Shown: in pieces, positions 43,180 through 52,749 of the stretch
Layout: the number at the start of each line of letters is the position of its first letter
Position numbering within the stretch: the first letter of the stretch is position 1
NCBI RefSeq assembly: GCF_007097485.1
Contig: NZ_VKDE01000031.1
Span: 94,029 to 158,028 of the forward strand
Direction: 5' to 3'
Length of the DNA stretch: 64,000 bases
DNA from: Carboxylicivirga sp. M1479
GTDB lineage: Bacteria > Bacteroidota > Bacteroidia > Bacteroidales > Marinilabiliaceae
Translations under genes and position numbers: made by a program
Notes under the pieces: generated by a model
The model's input: only the letters and a program-made list of their open reading frames with translations
Databases searched by the model: none
What the model was told of the DNA's origin: nothing

Positions 43180-43239
43180 AGGGAAATAGTGTAAAAAACG
43201 AATTGTGTGAATAAAAGCTCATCATGAATTATGCTTAGC

Positions 43240-44049
43240 TTACCTTTTAATACTGCTAAACGGGTGCTTTAAGCCCTTAAATTCGTCTAGATCACAGGTG
43301 AATGAACCTACTGCTAAATCGAAGCGAACACGAATAGGCAAGCGGTTTTTATCACGACTAATCCAAACTTGCATATCTTCTTCTGTTTTAAACGAGCGGC
43401 CTACTTCAGTAACCGGAAAAAATTTATAACATTCAATTTTCCCAAACTTGGTTTTGATAACCTCTGTTCCTTTATACCTAATTCTTAAAGGGAAGTTTTC
43501 ATCGGAGAAGTAAGTCATATATTCAATAACTTCGTCTTTTTCCAAGTCATCGTTAAACTTGTGGTTTCGTGAAAAATAGAAAGCCGATAAGATATCGAGT
43601 ATGCCTTCCTGAACATTGTGAATACCAGATTTTTTTGAAATGACTTGTGATGAATCACGATTGTATTCAACTTCATTGTAATATCGGTATCGTCCCTCTC
43701 GAATACTGCGAACTGCTTTTACTGGCTCATTGGTATTAACGTCCATAAAGCTTTCGTAGCGATCCCTAATTTTATATAATACATCGGCAATACCCACAGT
43801 TACGCCACGACCTACTACATGGTGTGTTTGAATGTTGTTGACAATCGTATCTTTAACAGTGAGCGTTGCCTTACCGCCTGTTACAAAGCCATAGCTAAGC
43901 CCAAAAACAAGCATTTCGCCATCCTGGTATGCTTGATGGGTTGTTAAAGGGTAACTTGGTATTACAATGGTATCATTTTTCTCTTCCTGAGAGTAAACAG
44001 AGTGAATGCCAATCCAAGTGGCAACAAGTATGAGTAATAGCTTCTTCAT
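43240..44049 (-). CDS. DUF3108 domain exported protein
   Basis: A 269-residue exported protein with a signal peptide (1-20) and a DUF3108 domain (motifs EMLVFGLSYGFVTGGKATLTV, DRYESFMDVNTNEPVKAVR, and late WISRDKNRLPIRVRFDLAVGSFTCDL). The family is periplasmic or surface-exposed, beta-rich, with no known enzymatic role; it tends to sit near lipid-envelope genes. It lies on the same strand as tsaB, 81 bases downstream. Confidence 0.85.
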   Translation of the reverse strand: MKKLLLILVATWIGIHSVYSQEEKNDTIVIPSYPLTTHQAYQDGEMLVFGLSYGFVTGGKATLTVKDTIVNNIQTHHVVGRGVTVGIADVLYKIRDRYESFMDVNTNEPVKAVRSIREGRYRYYNEVEYNRDSSQVISKKSGIHNVQEGILDILSAFYFSRNHKFNDDLEKDEVIEYMTYFSDENFPLRIRYKGTEVIKTKFGKIECYKFFPVTEVGRSFKTEEDMQVWISRDKNRLPIRVRFDLAVGSFTCDLDEFKGLKHPFSSIKR

Positions 44050-44130
44050 CAGCTTTTGTTTATGAGCATAAGTTAAGATTAGTTCTTTTATATGACAAAC
44101 AAAGCTTTTGAATTACTTACTAACCTTTAT

Positions 44131-44832
44131 TTAAAACATCTTTTTTTTAGGTGTTGTAGCAACAAAATCTTTAAGATAAAAGGGCTCAAAGTAAGCCACA
44201 TCTTCAAATTTTTCTTGATTGAAATAGCTCTCGGCTAAAGGAGCCAGGTTTTTTGCTAAAGGATGGCAATCATCAATAAACTGTGCATTTTTATGATTAA
44301 TAACGTCTTTGCATTTGTCAGCACCGTTTCCAAAAAACACCATTTTATATTGATTTAACCAGCTTGAAAAGCTTTCCTCATCAATAATTTTTGCGGATAT
44401 TTTCTCTAAAATGTTTAAATCCTTATCGAATACGGCCGTATAAACCTCCATGCGTCTGGCATCCATTAAAGGACAAAAAGCAATTGGTATTTCGCTTGAA
44501 TCGTGCTGCTGTTGGGTTATGGGGAAAGCTAAAATATGCATCGAGTCGATGGCAATCAATGGTTTGTTAAGTGCATAACAAATACCCTTAGCCGTTGACA
44601 CGCCAATTCGAAGACCTGTATAGGAACCAGGACCACTGCTAACTGCTACAGCATCAATGCTACTCATTTCAGGCGTTGAATCCAGTTCAAACAGCTCTTC
44701 AATTAAAACGGTTAAGTTAGATGCATGAGAGTTAATTTGATACAATTCTTTAGAAGCGACTACTTGTCCGTTTTCGCTGTAGGCTACTGAACAAACGCCA
44801 GTAGAAGTTTCAATGCTCAAAATTTTTGCCAT
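44131..44832 (-). CDS. tsaB: tRNA threonylcarbamoyladenosine biosynthesis protein TsaB
   Basis: A 233-residue TsaB, the inactive ASKHA-fold partner of TsaD in making t6A37 of tRNAs that read ANN codons. Hallmarks are ILSIETSTGVCSVAYSENG at the N-terminus, SSGPGSYTGLRIGVSTAKGICYAL near 65-90, and MDARRMEVYTAVF near 120. The length is normal. The gene is essential in most bacteria. It lies upstream of the DUF3108 gene on the same strand. Confidence 0.95.
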   Translation of the reverse strand: MAKILSIETSTGVCSVAYSENGQVVASKELYQINSHASNLTVLIEELFELDSTPEMSSIDAVAVSSGPGSYTGLRIGVSTAKGICYALNKPLIAIDSMHILAFPITQQQHDSSEIPIAFCPLMDARRMEVYTAVFDKDLNILEKISAKIIDEESFSSWLNQYKMVFFGNGADKCKDVINHKNAQFIDDCHPLAKNLAPLAESYFNQEKFEDVAYFEPFYLKDFVATTPKKKMF

Positions 44833-44974
44833 GATATAATTTTATGCGAGCAAAAATAGTAATACTTTTTTTAGTGCGAAATAGCAAGATACATGCTTGT
44901 GTAGAAAAAGCTTGAATACTCTTGGCTTGTAAGTTGAGAATGCCTATAAGAGGATGGGAGCTTTATAAAACAAC

Positions 44975-45011
44975 AATGAGCTATTTTTGGGAATGTTAAA
45001 AATAGCTCATT
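44975..45011 (-). terminator. Terminator after the distal membrane fusion protein gene
   Basis: Perfect 14-bp stem AATGAGCTATTTTT/AAAAATAGCTCATT (44975-44988, 44998-45011). On the minus strand the exit side reads GTTGTTTTAT, a weak U-tract. Confidence 0.75.
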
Positions 45012-45033
45012 GGTTTACCGCTTATTTTATCCT

Positions 45034-46302
45034 TTATTTTTTCGTGTCATCAAATAGTTTATCAACTACTTGAATAGCTGTTTCATTTTTAAGTTTGCGC
45101 GAAATGGCCGAGTAGGGGCCGCTAATTACTTCATCATCTACATTTAATCCTTCTAATACTTCAATGTGTTTGTTATCCTGAACGCCTGCTATTATTTGTT
45201 TTTGTATGGCTTTTCCATCCTCAACCACAAAAACAACTTCTATGCGTTTGTCTTTGTCTACTTCAATTTTTGTTGAGTCGCTTTGAATGGAATCCGGACG
45301 AGTTGTAACCGATTGAATAGGTACTGTTAATGTATTGTAACGCGTATTGGTTTGGATATCTACAGTGGCCGACATGCCCGGACGGAATGGGTAAATGTTA
45401 TTTTCGTTTTCTGCGATGAGGTGCTCATACGATTGAGGTAGGATTAATACCCGAACTTCAAAATTAGTTATTTGATCGGCACTGGTTCCCTGTGTTTTGG
45501 CCGAGTTAGCAATTTGGGTAACGATGCCTTTAAAGTTTTGTTTCAGGTAGGCATCTACTTCAATGAGGCAGGTGTCGTACTGGCTTACTCTAATAATGTC
45601 GTTTTCATTAACATCGACCAATACTTCCATTTGATGTAAGTTAGCCAATGTCATCATTTCAGTACCTTCGAATTGGGCCGTTCCAACTACACGCTCTCCT
45701 TTTTCAACATTAAGACGTGAGATGGTACCATCCATCGGTGCATAAATGGTTGTTCGGTTAAGGTTATCTTTTGCTTCTTTGAGTGATGCACTAGAATTGC
45801 GTAAGGATGCTTCCGCCGATGCATGGTTGGCTTTGGCTATTTCATATTCTGATTCTATTTGCTCAAAGTCTGACTCAGAAATGGTTTTTTCTTGCCATAG
45901 TTGTTTATTGCGATTGTAATTCAATTTTTTTTGCTGGAGCTGCGCTTTAGCCTGCTGTACATTAGCTTCGGCTGACTTAAGCGATGCTTCCATTTTTTCG
46001 TAGTTACGCTCATAAATATCGGGTTGGATGCGTGCCAGTACTTGCCCTTGCTTAACCTCTTCGCCTTCTTTAATCGATAACTCCAAAATTTCGCCTGATA
46101 CGTCGGAACTTATCTTTACTTCAACCATTGGTTTTATTTTACCATTGGCCGTGATTGATTCGGTAAGGGTTCTTAGTTGTGCTTTCTCTGCTAAAACTTT
46201 TTCTTGGTACTCTTGGCCAATCCAACCTTGTTTTTTACCAATAACTAATACTAAAATAATGGCAAATATTACAACGATAGAGATTACAACTGGTTTCTTC
46301 AT
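45034..46302 (-). CDS. HlyD/MacA-type periplasmic adaptor of an ABC exporter (distal copy)
   Basis: A 422-residue membrane fusion protein: one N-terminal helix (about 5-22), a lipoyl/barrel-sandwich half (KISSDVSGEILELSIKEGEEVKQGQVLARI), a long alpha-hairpin (about 85-175, heptad-like EANVQQAKAQLQQKKLNYNRN), second lipoyl half (TIYAPMDGTISRLNVEKGERV), and beta-barrel domains. It links an inner-membrane permease to TolC. It follows the export operon on the same strand, but a strong terminator lies between tolC and this gene, so it is probably expressed separately or by partial read-through. Confidence 0.9.
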   Translation of the reverse strand: MKKPVVISIVVIFAIILVLVIGKKQGWIGQEYQEKVLAEKAQLRTLTESITANGKIKPMVEVKISSDVSGEILELSIKEGEEVKQGQVLARIQPDIYERNYEKMEASLKSAEANVQQAKAQLQQKKLNYNRNKQLWQEKTISESDFEQIESEYEIAKANHASAEASLRNSSASLKEAKDNLNRTTIYAPMDGTISRLNVEKGERVVGTAQFEGTEMMTLANLHQMEVLVDVNENDIIRVSQYDTCLIEVDAYLKQNFKGIVTQIANSAKTQGTSADQITNFEVRVLILPQSYEHLIAENENNIYPFRPGMSATVDIQTNTRYNTLTVPIQSVTTRPDSIQSDSTKIEVDKDKRIEVVFVVEDGKAIQKQIIAGVQDNKHIEVLEGLNVDDEVISGPYSAISRKLKNETAIQVVDKLFDDTKK

Positions 46303-46390
46303 AGGTTCAGTAATTTAATAGGGCTAATTTATAAATAAGTTTGATAGTAACTGAGTGCCAAAGGAGAAGATTTTATTTTATGGACAAAAA

Positions 46391-46424
46391 AAACACCGGA
46401 TTCATTATTGAATATCCGGTGTTT
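46391..46424 (-). terminator. Strong internal terminator between TolC and distal adaptor genes
   Basis: Perfect 11-bp stem AAACACCGGAT/ATCCGGTGTTT (46391-46401, 46414-46424), followed on the minus strand by a T-run of eight. It is placed directly after the TolC gene. Confidence 0.88.
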
Positions 46425-46456
46425 CCAAAATAAGGGTAAAAAGGGTATGAAGAGTT

Positions 46457-47830
46457 TTATAGTTCCAAAGGAATACCTTTGTAAAAGTCTAAAATTTTTG
46501 TTCTTAAAATATATTCATATTTAGCTTGTAATAAATTCGATTGAGCTCTAATAAAATCTGTTTTTGCAACATTGTAATCAACCGAGTTTACTAGGCCAAC
46601 ATTAAACTTCTTTTCAGTATAGCGGAAAGATTCTGTGAATGATTCAACAGCTTCTTCACTAGAAAGGTATTTGTTGTATGCAGCCATGGCATCGGCAAAG
46701 GCTTGTTGTATGTTTTTACGCAAGGCCAGTTTTTCGGCTTTTAACTCGTATTGTGCATCCATTACTCCAAGCTTGGCATTCGCCACATTGTTACGCGTTT
46801 GTAAACGACCAAAAATTGGGATGCTTAAACGTGCACCAATGTAGGTGTTCTTATTGGTTTTGAATTGTTCATTAAGAGGTCGGTTCGAGTCATATGGATC
46901 CCCAACTAACCAGTTAGCATTTGTTGACATACCAGCTCCAATTCCTAAAGTTGGATAATAATTTCCTTTGGCTATTTTGAGATCATATTCTTTACTTTCT
47001 GTGTTATACGTTGCACTTTTTATTTCTGGCATAATATCAAGAGCTACTGCATAAATATCAGTTGGAGGTGCAGGCGTAAAAGCAGTGAGTTCAGGTAGAT
47101 CTGGTATTTCAATATCGAATTCAATAGGTCGTTCTAAATCTAGTAATTGAGCCAAGTCCAATAAAGATATAGCTAAATCATTTTCTTGTTGCGTTACATT
47201 CAAGGCTTCCTTGGCAGCCTGAGACTTAATTTCCAAGTAACTGCCCATGGCCTGACTACCTGCATCCACTAACTTTTTGGTTCGGTCAACTTGTAGTTTA
47301 CTCGTCTCGTATTGCTCATTTGCAACAATTAATAGCTCTTTGTTAAAAAGGATTTGTAGGTAATGTCCTGTAATTAACAGTCCAATATCATTTTTTGTCT
47401 TCTCCATATCCTGGAAAGCAGCAAGCAGGTTAACCTTATTACGTTTTATTGTATTGGTGTTTGTGAGTCCGCTAAATACATTCAAATTAGTATTTGCGCT
47501 TATGCCAAAAGAACGTAAATCCTGATCAACATTTGTAGCACTTTCTTGCACCCAGGTATAACCATAACTAAAAGAACCATCTGAACTGGCATTTAAATCA
47601 GGTAAGCGATTTAACTTGCTTTGCTTTAGTAGATTCTCTTGATATTGCGTGTTGATGGTTTGGCGTTTAATTGTAATGTTATTTTCATGAGCGTAGGTAA
47701 TGCACTCCAGTAAGGCCCATTGCTTTTTTTGTCCTTGCCATTCAATTTTAAGCGAATCTTGTGCTTGCACGTTAAATGCCATAACTAAAACTATGGTAAT
47801 AGCAATTATTGATTTCATCCGAATATTCAT
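46457..47830 (-). CDS. TolC-family outer-membrane channel
   Basis: A TolC-type outer-membrane efflux protein of about 457 residues. The start at 47830 opens a signal peptide (MNIRMKSIIAITIVLVMAF...VQAQ); 47818 is an equally good alternative and the longest frame from 47908 adds an unlikely prefix. Two OEP repeats with long helical coils are visible (about 60-250 and 270-450), including SYGYTWVQESATN and FNVGLVNSVDYNVAKTDFIRAQSNLLQAKYEYILRTKILDFY. It provides the outer-membrane exit for the MacAB-like pump encoded upstream. Confidence 0.9.
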   Translation of the reverse strand: MNIRMKSIIAITIVLVMAFNVQAQDSLKIEWQGQKKQWALLECITYAHENNITIKRQTINTQYQENLLKQSKLNRLPDLNASSDGSFSYGYTWVQESATNVDQDLRSFGISANTNLNVFSGLTNTNTIKRNKVNLLAAFQDMEKTKNDIGLLITGHYLQILFNKELLIVANEQYETSKLQVDRTKKLVDAGSQAMGSYLEIKSQAAKEALNVTQQENDLAISLLDLAQLLDLERPIEFDIEIPDLPELTAFTPAPPTDIYAVALDIMPEIKSATYNTESKEYDLKIAKGNYYPTLGIGAGMSTNANWLVGDPYDSNRPLNEQFKTNKNTYIGARLSIPIFGRLQTRNNVANAKLGVMDAQYELKAEKLALRKNIQQAFADAMAAYNKYLSSEEAVESFTESFRYTEKKFNVGLVNSVDYNVAKTDFIRAQSNLLQAKYEYILRTKILDFYKGIPLEL

Positions 47831-48021
47831 GTTTTTAAAAGGTCGGATGGAACTCGCATCAAAGGGTCGATATTTTGTTGTGTTTATATTTAAACATGCT
47901 CGTTTCATAGATTGATTTTTTTTTGAAAGGTGTGAGCTTCAATTTTGTGTTCAGCTGGTGACGACATTGTGGAATATCCCACACGTCATCATCTGATATA
48001 AAAGTATCAATAATAATTTAA

Positions 48022-49104
48022 TTAGCTTTTCGGAATCTTAATTTTATCATCTTTCGAAATGCCCTCTTCAATCTCAATCTTAATGCCGTCAGATAAGCCC
48101 GTTGTGATCAGGCGTTTTTCAAAGGTTTGTTCTCCAGTTTCGATTTCTACAAACGCAGAGTCATTGCTGAAAGTGATTAGCTTTTCCTTGATGGCTAAAA
48201 CACTATCTCGACGATCGAGAACAATGTCAGCCGTAGCACTGTAACCAGCTCTAATAAACTGACCTTCTTTCAGTTTTACAGCGGCCTTAATCTCAAATTG
48301 GATAGCGCCATTTTCTTCAACGCCTTTAGGTGCAATCGATTCAAGAAAAGCATCATATTTTTCGTCTTCAATAGCTCCAATTGAAAGTAGTAGCGCCATA
48401 CCTTGTCGTATTTTACCAACTTCTGTTTCGTCTACTTTACCTTCAAATACCATTTTACCCATATCGGCAACAACAGCAATGGTTGTTCCGTCGTTGAATG
48501 TATTACTCTTGATTACTGAGTTACCTTCTTTAATTGGAACATCGAGAATCATACCCGTAATGGTGGAACGAATCAAGGTGTTGGTTTTTCCTTTTGAATT
48601 TTTAGTAACACCTTCTTTGATCAGTTGTACGTTGTTTTCAGCTGCCATCATATCTGCTTCAGCCGTTTCGTATTGTAATTGTTCTTCAAGAAATTCTGAT
48701 TCAGGAATGACACCATTATCGTACAAGTCTTTTTTTCTTTGGTATTCTATCTTGGCATTTTTAAAGCTTATTTCAGCTCTTTTTAGTTGTGCTTCGGCAT
48801 TGTTAACCTGAATCATCTCAGGGATGATTTGTATTTTGGCAATTAAATCGCCCTTGGTTACTTCTTCGCCAGCTTCAACATATATTTCTGTGATAATGCC
48901 ACTCTCCTGAGGTTTGATATCAATCTCTTTACGTGGTACAACAGAACCTGTCGCTACTGTTTTTTTAATGATGTTGGTTATCTCCGGAGCCTCTGTTTCA
49001 TAAACTATCGGGTCTTTTTTTGATTGGTTATAAAGGTAAAATACTACCCAACCAAACAATGCGATAAATACAACGCCTCCTAATATTTTAAATACTTTTT
49101 TCAT
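48022..49104 (-). CDS. HlyD/MacA-type periplasmic adaptor of an ABC exporter (proximal copy)
   Basis: A 360-residue membrane fusion protein: N-terminal helix (about 5-24), lipoyl half (QESGIITEIYVEAGEEVTKGDLIAKI), alpha-hairpin (about 95-150), second half (STITGMILDVPIKEGNSV) and barrel domains ending in EGISKDDKIKIPKS. It should join the two permeases encoded directly upstream (34-base gap) to the TolC protein encoded downstream. It is shorter than the distal adaptor and differs clearly, so they are not recent duplicates. Confidence 0.9.
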   Translation of the reverse strand: MKKVFKILGGVVFIALFGWVVFYLYNQSKKDPIVYETEAPEITNIIKKTVATGSVVPRKEIDIKPQESGIITEIYVEAGEEVTKGDLIAKIQIIPEMIQVNNAEAQLKRAEISFKNAKIEYQRKKDLYDNGVIPESEFLEEQLQYETAEADMMAAENNVQLIKEGVTKNSKGKTNTLIRSTITGMILDVPIKEGNSVIKSNTFNDGTTIAVVADMGKMVFEGKVDETEVGKIRQGMALLLSIGAIEDEKYDAFLESIAPKGVEENGAIQFEIKAAVKLKEGQFIRAGYSATADIVLDRRDSVLAIKEKLITFSNDSAFVEIETGEQTFEKRLITTGLSDGIKIEIEEGISKDDKIKIPKS

Positions 49105-49137
49105 GAGTTGAGATTTTATAGTTTCTAGTTCTTTTTA

Positions 49138-50418
49138 TTATTCGTGTCTGAGTGCTTCAATTGGTTTTATTTTAATGGCCTTCAAGGCAGGAATAAAGCC
49201 TGCTACCAAGCCAACTAATATTAGCATGGCAAGGGCCGATAAGGCGAGCGGTAAGCCTACTTCTGGATTCAAAAAGAATGTTTCTTCATCGGGACTGGCA
49301 GTTGCCCGCGAGGCATCAATGCCCATATCAACGAGGAAGAGAACAACTGTTCCGAAAGCAAGGCCTATAAAACCGGCAATGGTAGTTAAGAACACCGACT
49401 CTGTTAATATTTGGCCGATGATTACTTTCGGTCCGGCACCAATGGCCCGTTGAATTCCAATTTCCTTAGTGCGCTCTTTTATAATTACCAGCATAATATT
49501 ACTAATGCCTACAGCACCGGCTATCAGGGTGCCGATTCCAACTACCCAAATTAGGATATTGATACCAAGGAATAAATAGTTCATGGATTTCAGCATCTCC
49601 TGTACATCAAACTGGCCGATAGCTTCCTTATCCTCTGGTGATATTTTGTGGTTTTTCTGTAATATTGGTTTTATGTCATCTATAACGGAGCTAACCTTAT
49701 GCCCTTTTTTTACAGTGATGCCAAAGAAGTGCACGCGGTCGCCATAATTAAAGGTCTGCTGCATTGAGGTAAAGGGCAGGTACACAGTTTCCTTTTTATT
49801 ATTGCCAATGTTTATCTTTGGATTATTGGATTTCATTACGCCAACCACCATGAAATAAACACCGTTTACGCGTAAGTATTGGCCAACAGGATCTTCTCCT
49901 TCATCAAACATTACCTCGTATACCTTTTCGCCAATCATGCAAACCTTGCGTCTTAATTTGATGTCGTCTTCGTTGATAAAACGGCCCCAAGGCATGGTGC
50001 AAGGGTCAATCTTCTTATAGGCTGGGTAATCGCCCATCACATTAAAAGCGGCTGAACGTTTTCCGCGTACGATGTTCTCGCCATTTCGGAGGTTCCATCC
50101 CTGCAGGCGCGGCGATATCACATCAATGCCTTTTACATCGTCCTGAATCTGAACAATGTCATCGTTATCAATTGACCAGCCTCTGCCTCTTTTAAAACCT
50201 TCATAAGCGACAGTTGTGTTGCTGGCCCACATAAATGCACTGTTGGTAGCAAAATCTTTAAAGCCATCGTACACACCGTTTTGAAGACCATTACCCGATC
50301 CTGTCATTACAACCAGCATAAAAATGGCCCAAAAGACACCGAACGCGGTAAGTATGCTTCGTAATTTATTCTTTTTTATGGCATTAAATATTTCCTGCCA
50401 TCTATCTCTGTCAAACAT
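49138..50418 (-). CDS. MacB-like ABC permease (second)
   Basis: A 426-residue permease of the MacB/FtsX type without a fused ATPase: helix 1 (about 20-40, LTAFGVFWAIFMLVVM), a periplasmic MacB_PCD domain (about 45-280), then three helices in the FtsX domain with IKERTKEIGIQRAIGAGPKVIIGQILTESV. Fits with the neighbouring permease as a heteromeric pair energised by the ATPase at the start of the operon. The gap to the previous gene is 21 bases. The natural substrate (macrolide, peptide or lipoprotein) is not deducible. Confidence 0.92.
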   Translation of the reverse strand: MFDRDRWQEIFNAIKKNKLRSILTAFGVFWAIFMLVVMTGSGNGLQNGVYDGFKDFATNSAFMWASNTTVAYEGFKRGRGWSIDNDDIVQIQDDVKGIDVISPRLQGWNLRNGENIVRGKRSAAFNVMGDYPAYKKIDPCTMPWGRFINEDDIKLRRKVCMIGEKVYEVMFDEGEDPVGQYLRVNGVYFMVVGVMKSNNPKINIGNNKKETVYLPFTSMQQTFNYGDRVHFFGITVKKGHKVSSVIDDIKPILQKNHKISPEDKEAIGQFDVQEMLKSMNYLFLGINILIWVVGIGTLIAGAVGISNIMLVIIKERTKEIGIQRAIGAGPKVIIGQILTESVFLTTIAGFIGLAFGTVVLFLVDMGIDASRATASPDEETFFLNPEVGLPLALSALAMLILVGLVAGFIPALKAIKIKPIEALRHE

Positions 50419-50439
50419 AGAAATTGGGGTTAGTGGTTG

Positions 50440-51693
50440 TTATTCATCGTGTAAAGCTTCGATTGGTCGAATGGCAGATGCTCTTCGTGCCGGAATATAG
50501 CCTGCTACTAAACCGGCTGTCACCAGCACTGCCAAAGCCCATACAGCAACACCAAGGTCGGCGGAGGGGTTGAAAAAGATGCGCTCAACCTCCTGGTTTT
50601 CGGCCGAAATCATTTTAATGACTGCAGCTGCACCGGCCAGAAGACCCATTCCGGCCACCATGCCAAAGAACCCTGCAAGACTGGTGATTAATACTGACTC
50701 AGATAAAACCAAGCGGATGATTGAGAATGGCGAAGCTCCAATGGCTTTGCGAATACCAATTTCTTTGGTTCGTTCTTTAACCAGAATAATCATGATATTA
50801 CTGACTCCGACAATCCCGGCAATAATGGTCATGATACCTATAACCCACACAAACATCCGGATTCCGGCAAATACACCTTGTGCCTGTTTAAAGTTTTCCA
50901 GTGTGTTCCATATGCCAATGGCTTGTTTGTCTTCTGGAGATACATGATGCCGTTCAGCCAGCAACTGCCTTACTTCTTCTTCAATACGTTTGTTCTCTGC
51001 CACAGTGATGGCGTTAGTGGCTATGGCCATTTCGTTTAAGCGGTTGTTGCCATTAAACACACGTTGAGTAGTGGTTAGTGGGAGGTAAATCTGCTTATCT
51101 TCACGGTCTTCTGGGTTAATAAATACCCCTACAACTTTAAATGGAACGCCGCCAATACGAATGTATTTCCCCATTGGATCTTCATCATCTTTGAACAGAG
51201 CTTTTTCAACAGGCTTTGAAATAATGGCACATTTTCTGAATTCCTCTACATCAAATTTGTTGATGTATCGTCCTTTTACCATGTCCACTATCTGAATCTT
51301 TTTAAACTCCGGCATAACACCTTCTGTCTGAAAATTGCCAAATTCCGTTTTGTAGGTGACATCGTTGTTACCCCAAATGTGAAATCGACCAGAGAAGTTG
51401 TCCATATCATCTTCAAACTTACGCTGTATAGCAACAGCATCCTGATCATTGAAACGAATGCGTCGTCCTGCTTTTAATCCATCATGAGCTACTTGTGTAC
51501 GGCGACTCCAAATCCATAGTGCATTTTTTGATGTGCCTTTAAAATTGTTTTCCATGCCGTTTTGCAGCCCTTTACCCGAGCCCAAAAGAATGAGTAGCAT
51601 GAAAATTCCCCAAGCTACACTAAAACCGGTCATAATCGCTCTTAGCTTATTTTGCCTGAGGGTGGAAAATATCTCTTGAAAATAATCTATCAT
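50440..51693 (-). CDS. MacB-like ABC permease (first)
   Basis: A 417-residue MacB/FtsX permease with the same topology as the following gene: one N-terminal helix, MacB_PCD periplasmic domain (about 45-265), and C-terminal three-helix FtsX domain (VKERTKEIGIRKAIGASPFSIIRLVLSESV). The two permeases share the layout but differ in sequence, so the transporter is probably a heterodimer. It begins 11 bases after the ATPase gene. Confidence 0.92.
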   Translation of the reverse strand: MIDYFQEIFSTLRQNKLRAIMTGFSVAWGIFMLLILLGSGKGLQNGMENNFKGTSKNALWIWSRRTQVAHDGLKAGRRIRFNDQDAVAIQRKFEDDMDNFSGRFHIWGNNDVTYKTEFGNFQTEGVMPEFKKIQIVDMVKGRYINKFDVEEFRKCAIISKPVEKALFKDDEDPMGKYIRIGGVPFKVVGVFINPEDREDKQIYLPLTTTQRVFNGNNRLNEMAIATNAITVAENKRIEEEVRQLLAERHHVSPEDKQAIGIWNTLENFKQAQGVFAGIRMFVWVIGIMTIIAGIVGVSNIMIILVKERTKEIGIRKAIGASPFSIIRLVLSESVLITSLAGFFGMVAGMGLLAGAAAVIKMISAENQEVERIFFNPSADLGVAVWALAVLVTAGLVAGYIPARRASAIRPIEALHDE

Positions 51694-51704
51694 GGTATTG
51701 TGAC

Positions 51705-52436
51705 TTAGGAATTAGCGTAAATAGTATGGCCTTGTTGTTCGCTTAATGGAGCATTGAGCTTGTTGGTTTCAATAAGTCCGTCTTTTAGCCTGATAACTCT
51801 TTGAGTCATATCGGCAATGTCATTTTCGTGTGTGACAATTATGACCGTAATACCTGAATTATTGACCTCTTTTAAGATGTCCATTACTTCATAGGAAGTT
51901 TGAGTGTCGAGAGCACCAGTTGGTTCATCGGCCAAAATTATTTTAGGTTCTGAAATTAACGAACGAGCAATAGCAATTCGTTGTTTTTGCCCTCCTGACA
52001 ACTCACTTGGTAAGTGATTCCACCACTCTTTTAATCCAAGTCTATCAAGTAGCTCTAAAGCTTTGGCATTTCTTTTTTTTCTGCTAACGCCTTGATAGTA
52101 GAGTGGTAAAGCAACATTTTCCATGGCGTTTTTAAACGAAATGAGGTTGAACGATTGGAATATAAAACCAATGTATTTATTTCTAAATGCAGCTGCCTTA
52201 CGCTCATTCATTTTTTGGATGAGGATGTTATTTAAATAATATTCTCCTTCATCATAATTATCTAATATCCCTAAAATATTAAGCAATGTAGATTTGCCAG
52301 AGCCTGAAGAGCCCATGATCGAAACCATTTCGCCTTGCTGAATGTCTATGTCCAGCCCTTTGAGTACATGTAGAGAGTTGCTTCCTGTTACATAGGATTT
52401 GTGAAGTTGATTCACGCGGATAATGCTTTGGCTCAT
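51705..52436 (-). CDS. MacB/LolD-type ABC transporter ATPase
   Basis: A 243-residue ABC ATPase, first gene of a five-gene export operon (ATPase, permease, permease, adaptor, TolC). Walker A is GSSGSGKST at 42-50, followed by the Q-loop FIFQSFNL, signature LSGGQKQR, Walker [13 protein letters not shown] and H-loop VTHEND, the pattern of the MacB/LolD/FtsE group. It powers the heteromeric permease pair. The divergent ECF sigma factor gene shares its upstream region. Confidence 0.94.
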   Translation of the reverse strand: MSQSIIRVNQLHKSYVTGSNSLHVLKGLDIDIQQGEMVSIMGSSGSGKSTLLNILGILDNYDEGEYYLNNILIQKMNERKAAAFRNKYIGFIFQSFNLISFKNAMENVALPLYYQGVSRKKRNAKALELLDRLGLKEWWNHLPSELSGGQKQRIAIARSLISEPKIILADEPTGALDTQTSYEVMDILKEVNNSGITVIIVTHENDIADMTQRVIRLKDGLIETNKLNAPLSEQQGHTIYANS

Positions 52437-52587
52437 ATTATTTTTTTCTTAGAATAAATCGAATCTTATGGGTTGTTTTGAAGTATCAATAGCTATGCCG
52501 AATATATAAACTATCTGATTGTTAGTTGATTGGAATTTTGTGTTTTGTAATTGCACCTCTCATTTACTTTAATTATGCACGCTATCG

Positions 52588-52712
52588 AACACTTAAAAAG
52601 TGTTAAGGCTTGTAAATAGGACGATTGAGGCTACTATTAAGTTACACTGTTCGTAGTGTGCGCATTCGAACAGTTGGGCGATATTGGTCGAATTGTAAAA
52701 TAAAATTCGACC
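52588..52712. promoter_or_regulatory. Three inverted repeats in the divergent export-operon / ECF-sigma region
   Basis: Perfect inverted pairs: AACACTT/AAGTGTT (52588-52604, loop AAA), ACTGTTCG/CGAACAGT (52646-52653, 52667-52674) and GGTCGAATT/AATTCGACC (52686-52694, 52704-52712). The last ends 38 bases before the sigma-factor ATG. They are candidate operators for the two divergent transcription units. No full TTTG/TAnnTTTG promoter was fixed. Confidence 0.5.
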
Positions 52713-52749
52713 AGAGTATGATTTTATCGTATTACATTTAAAGGCATTT

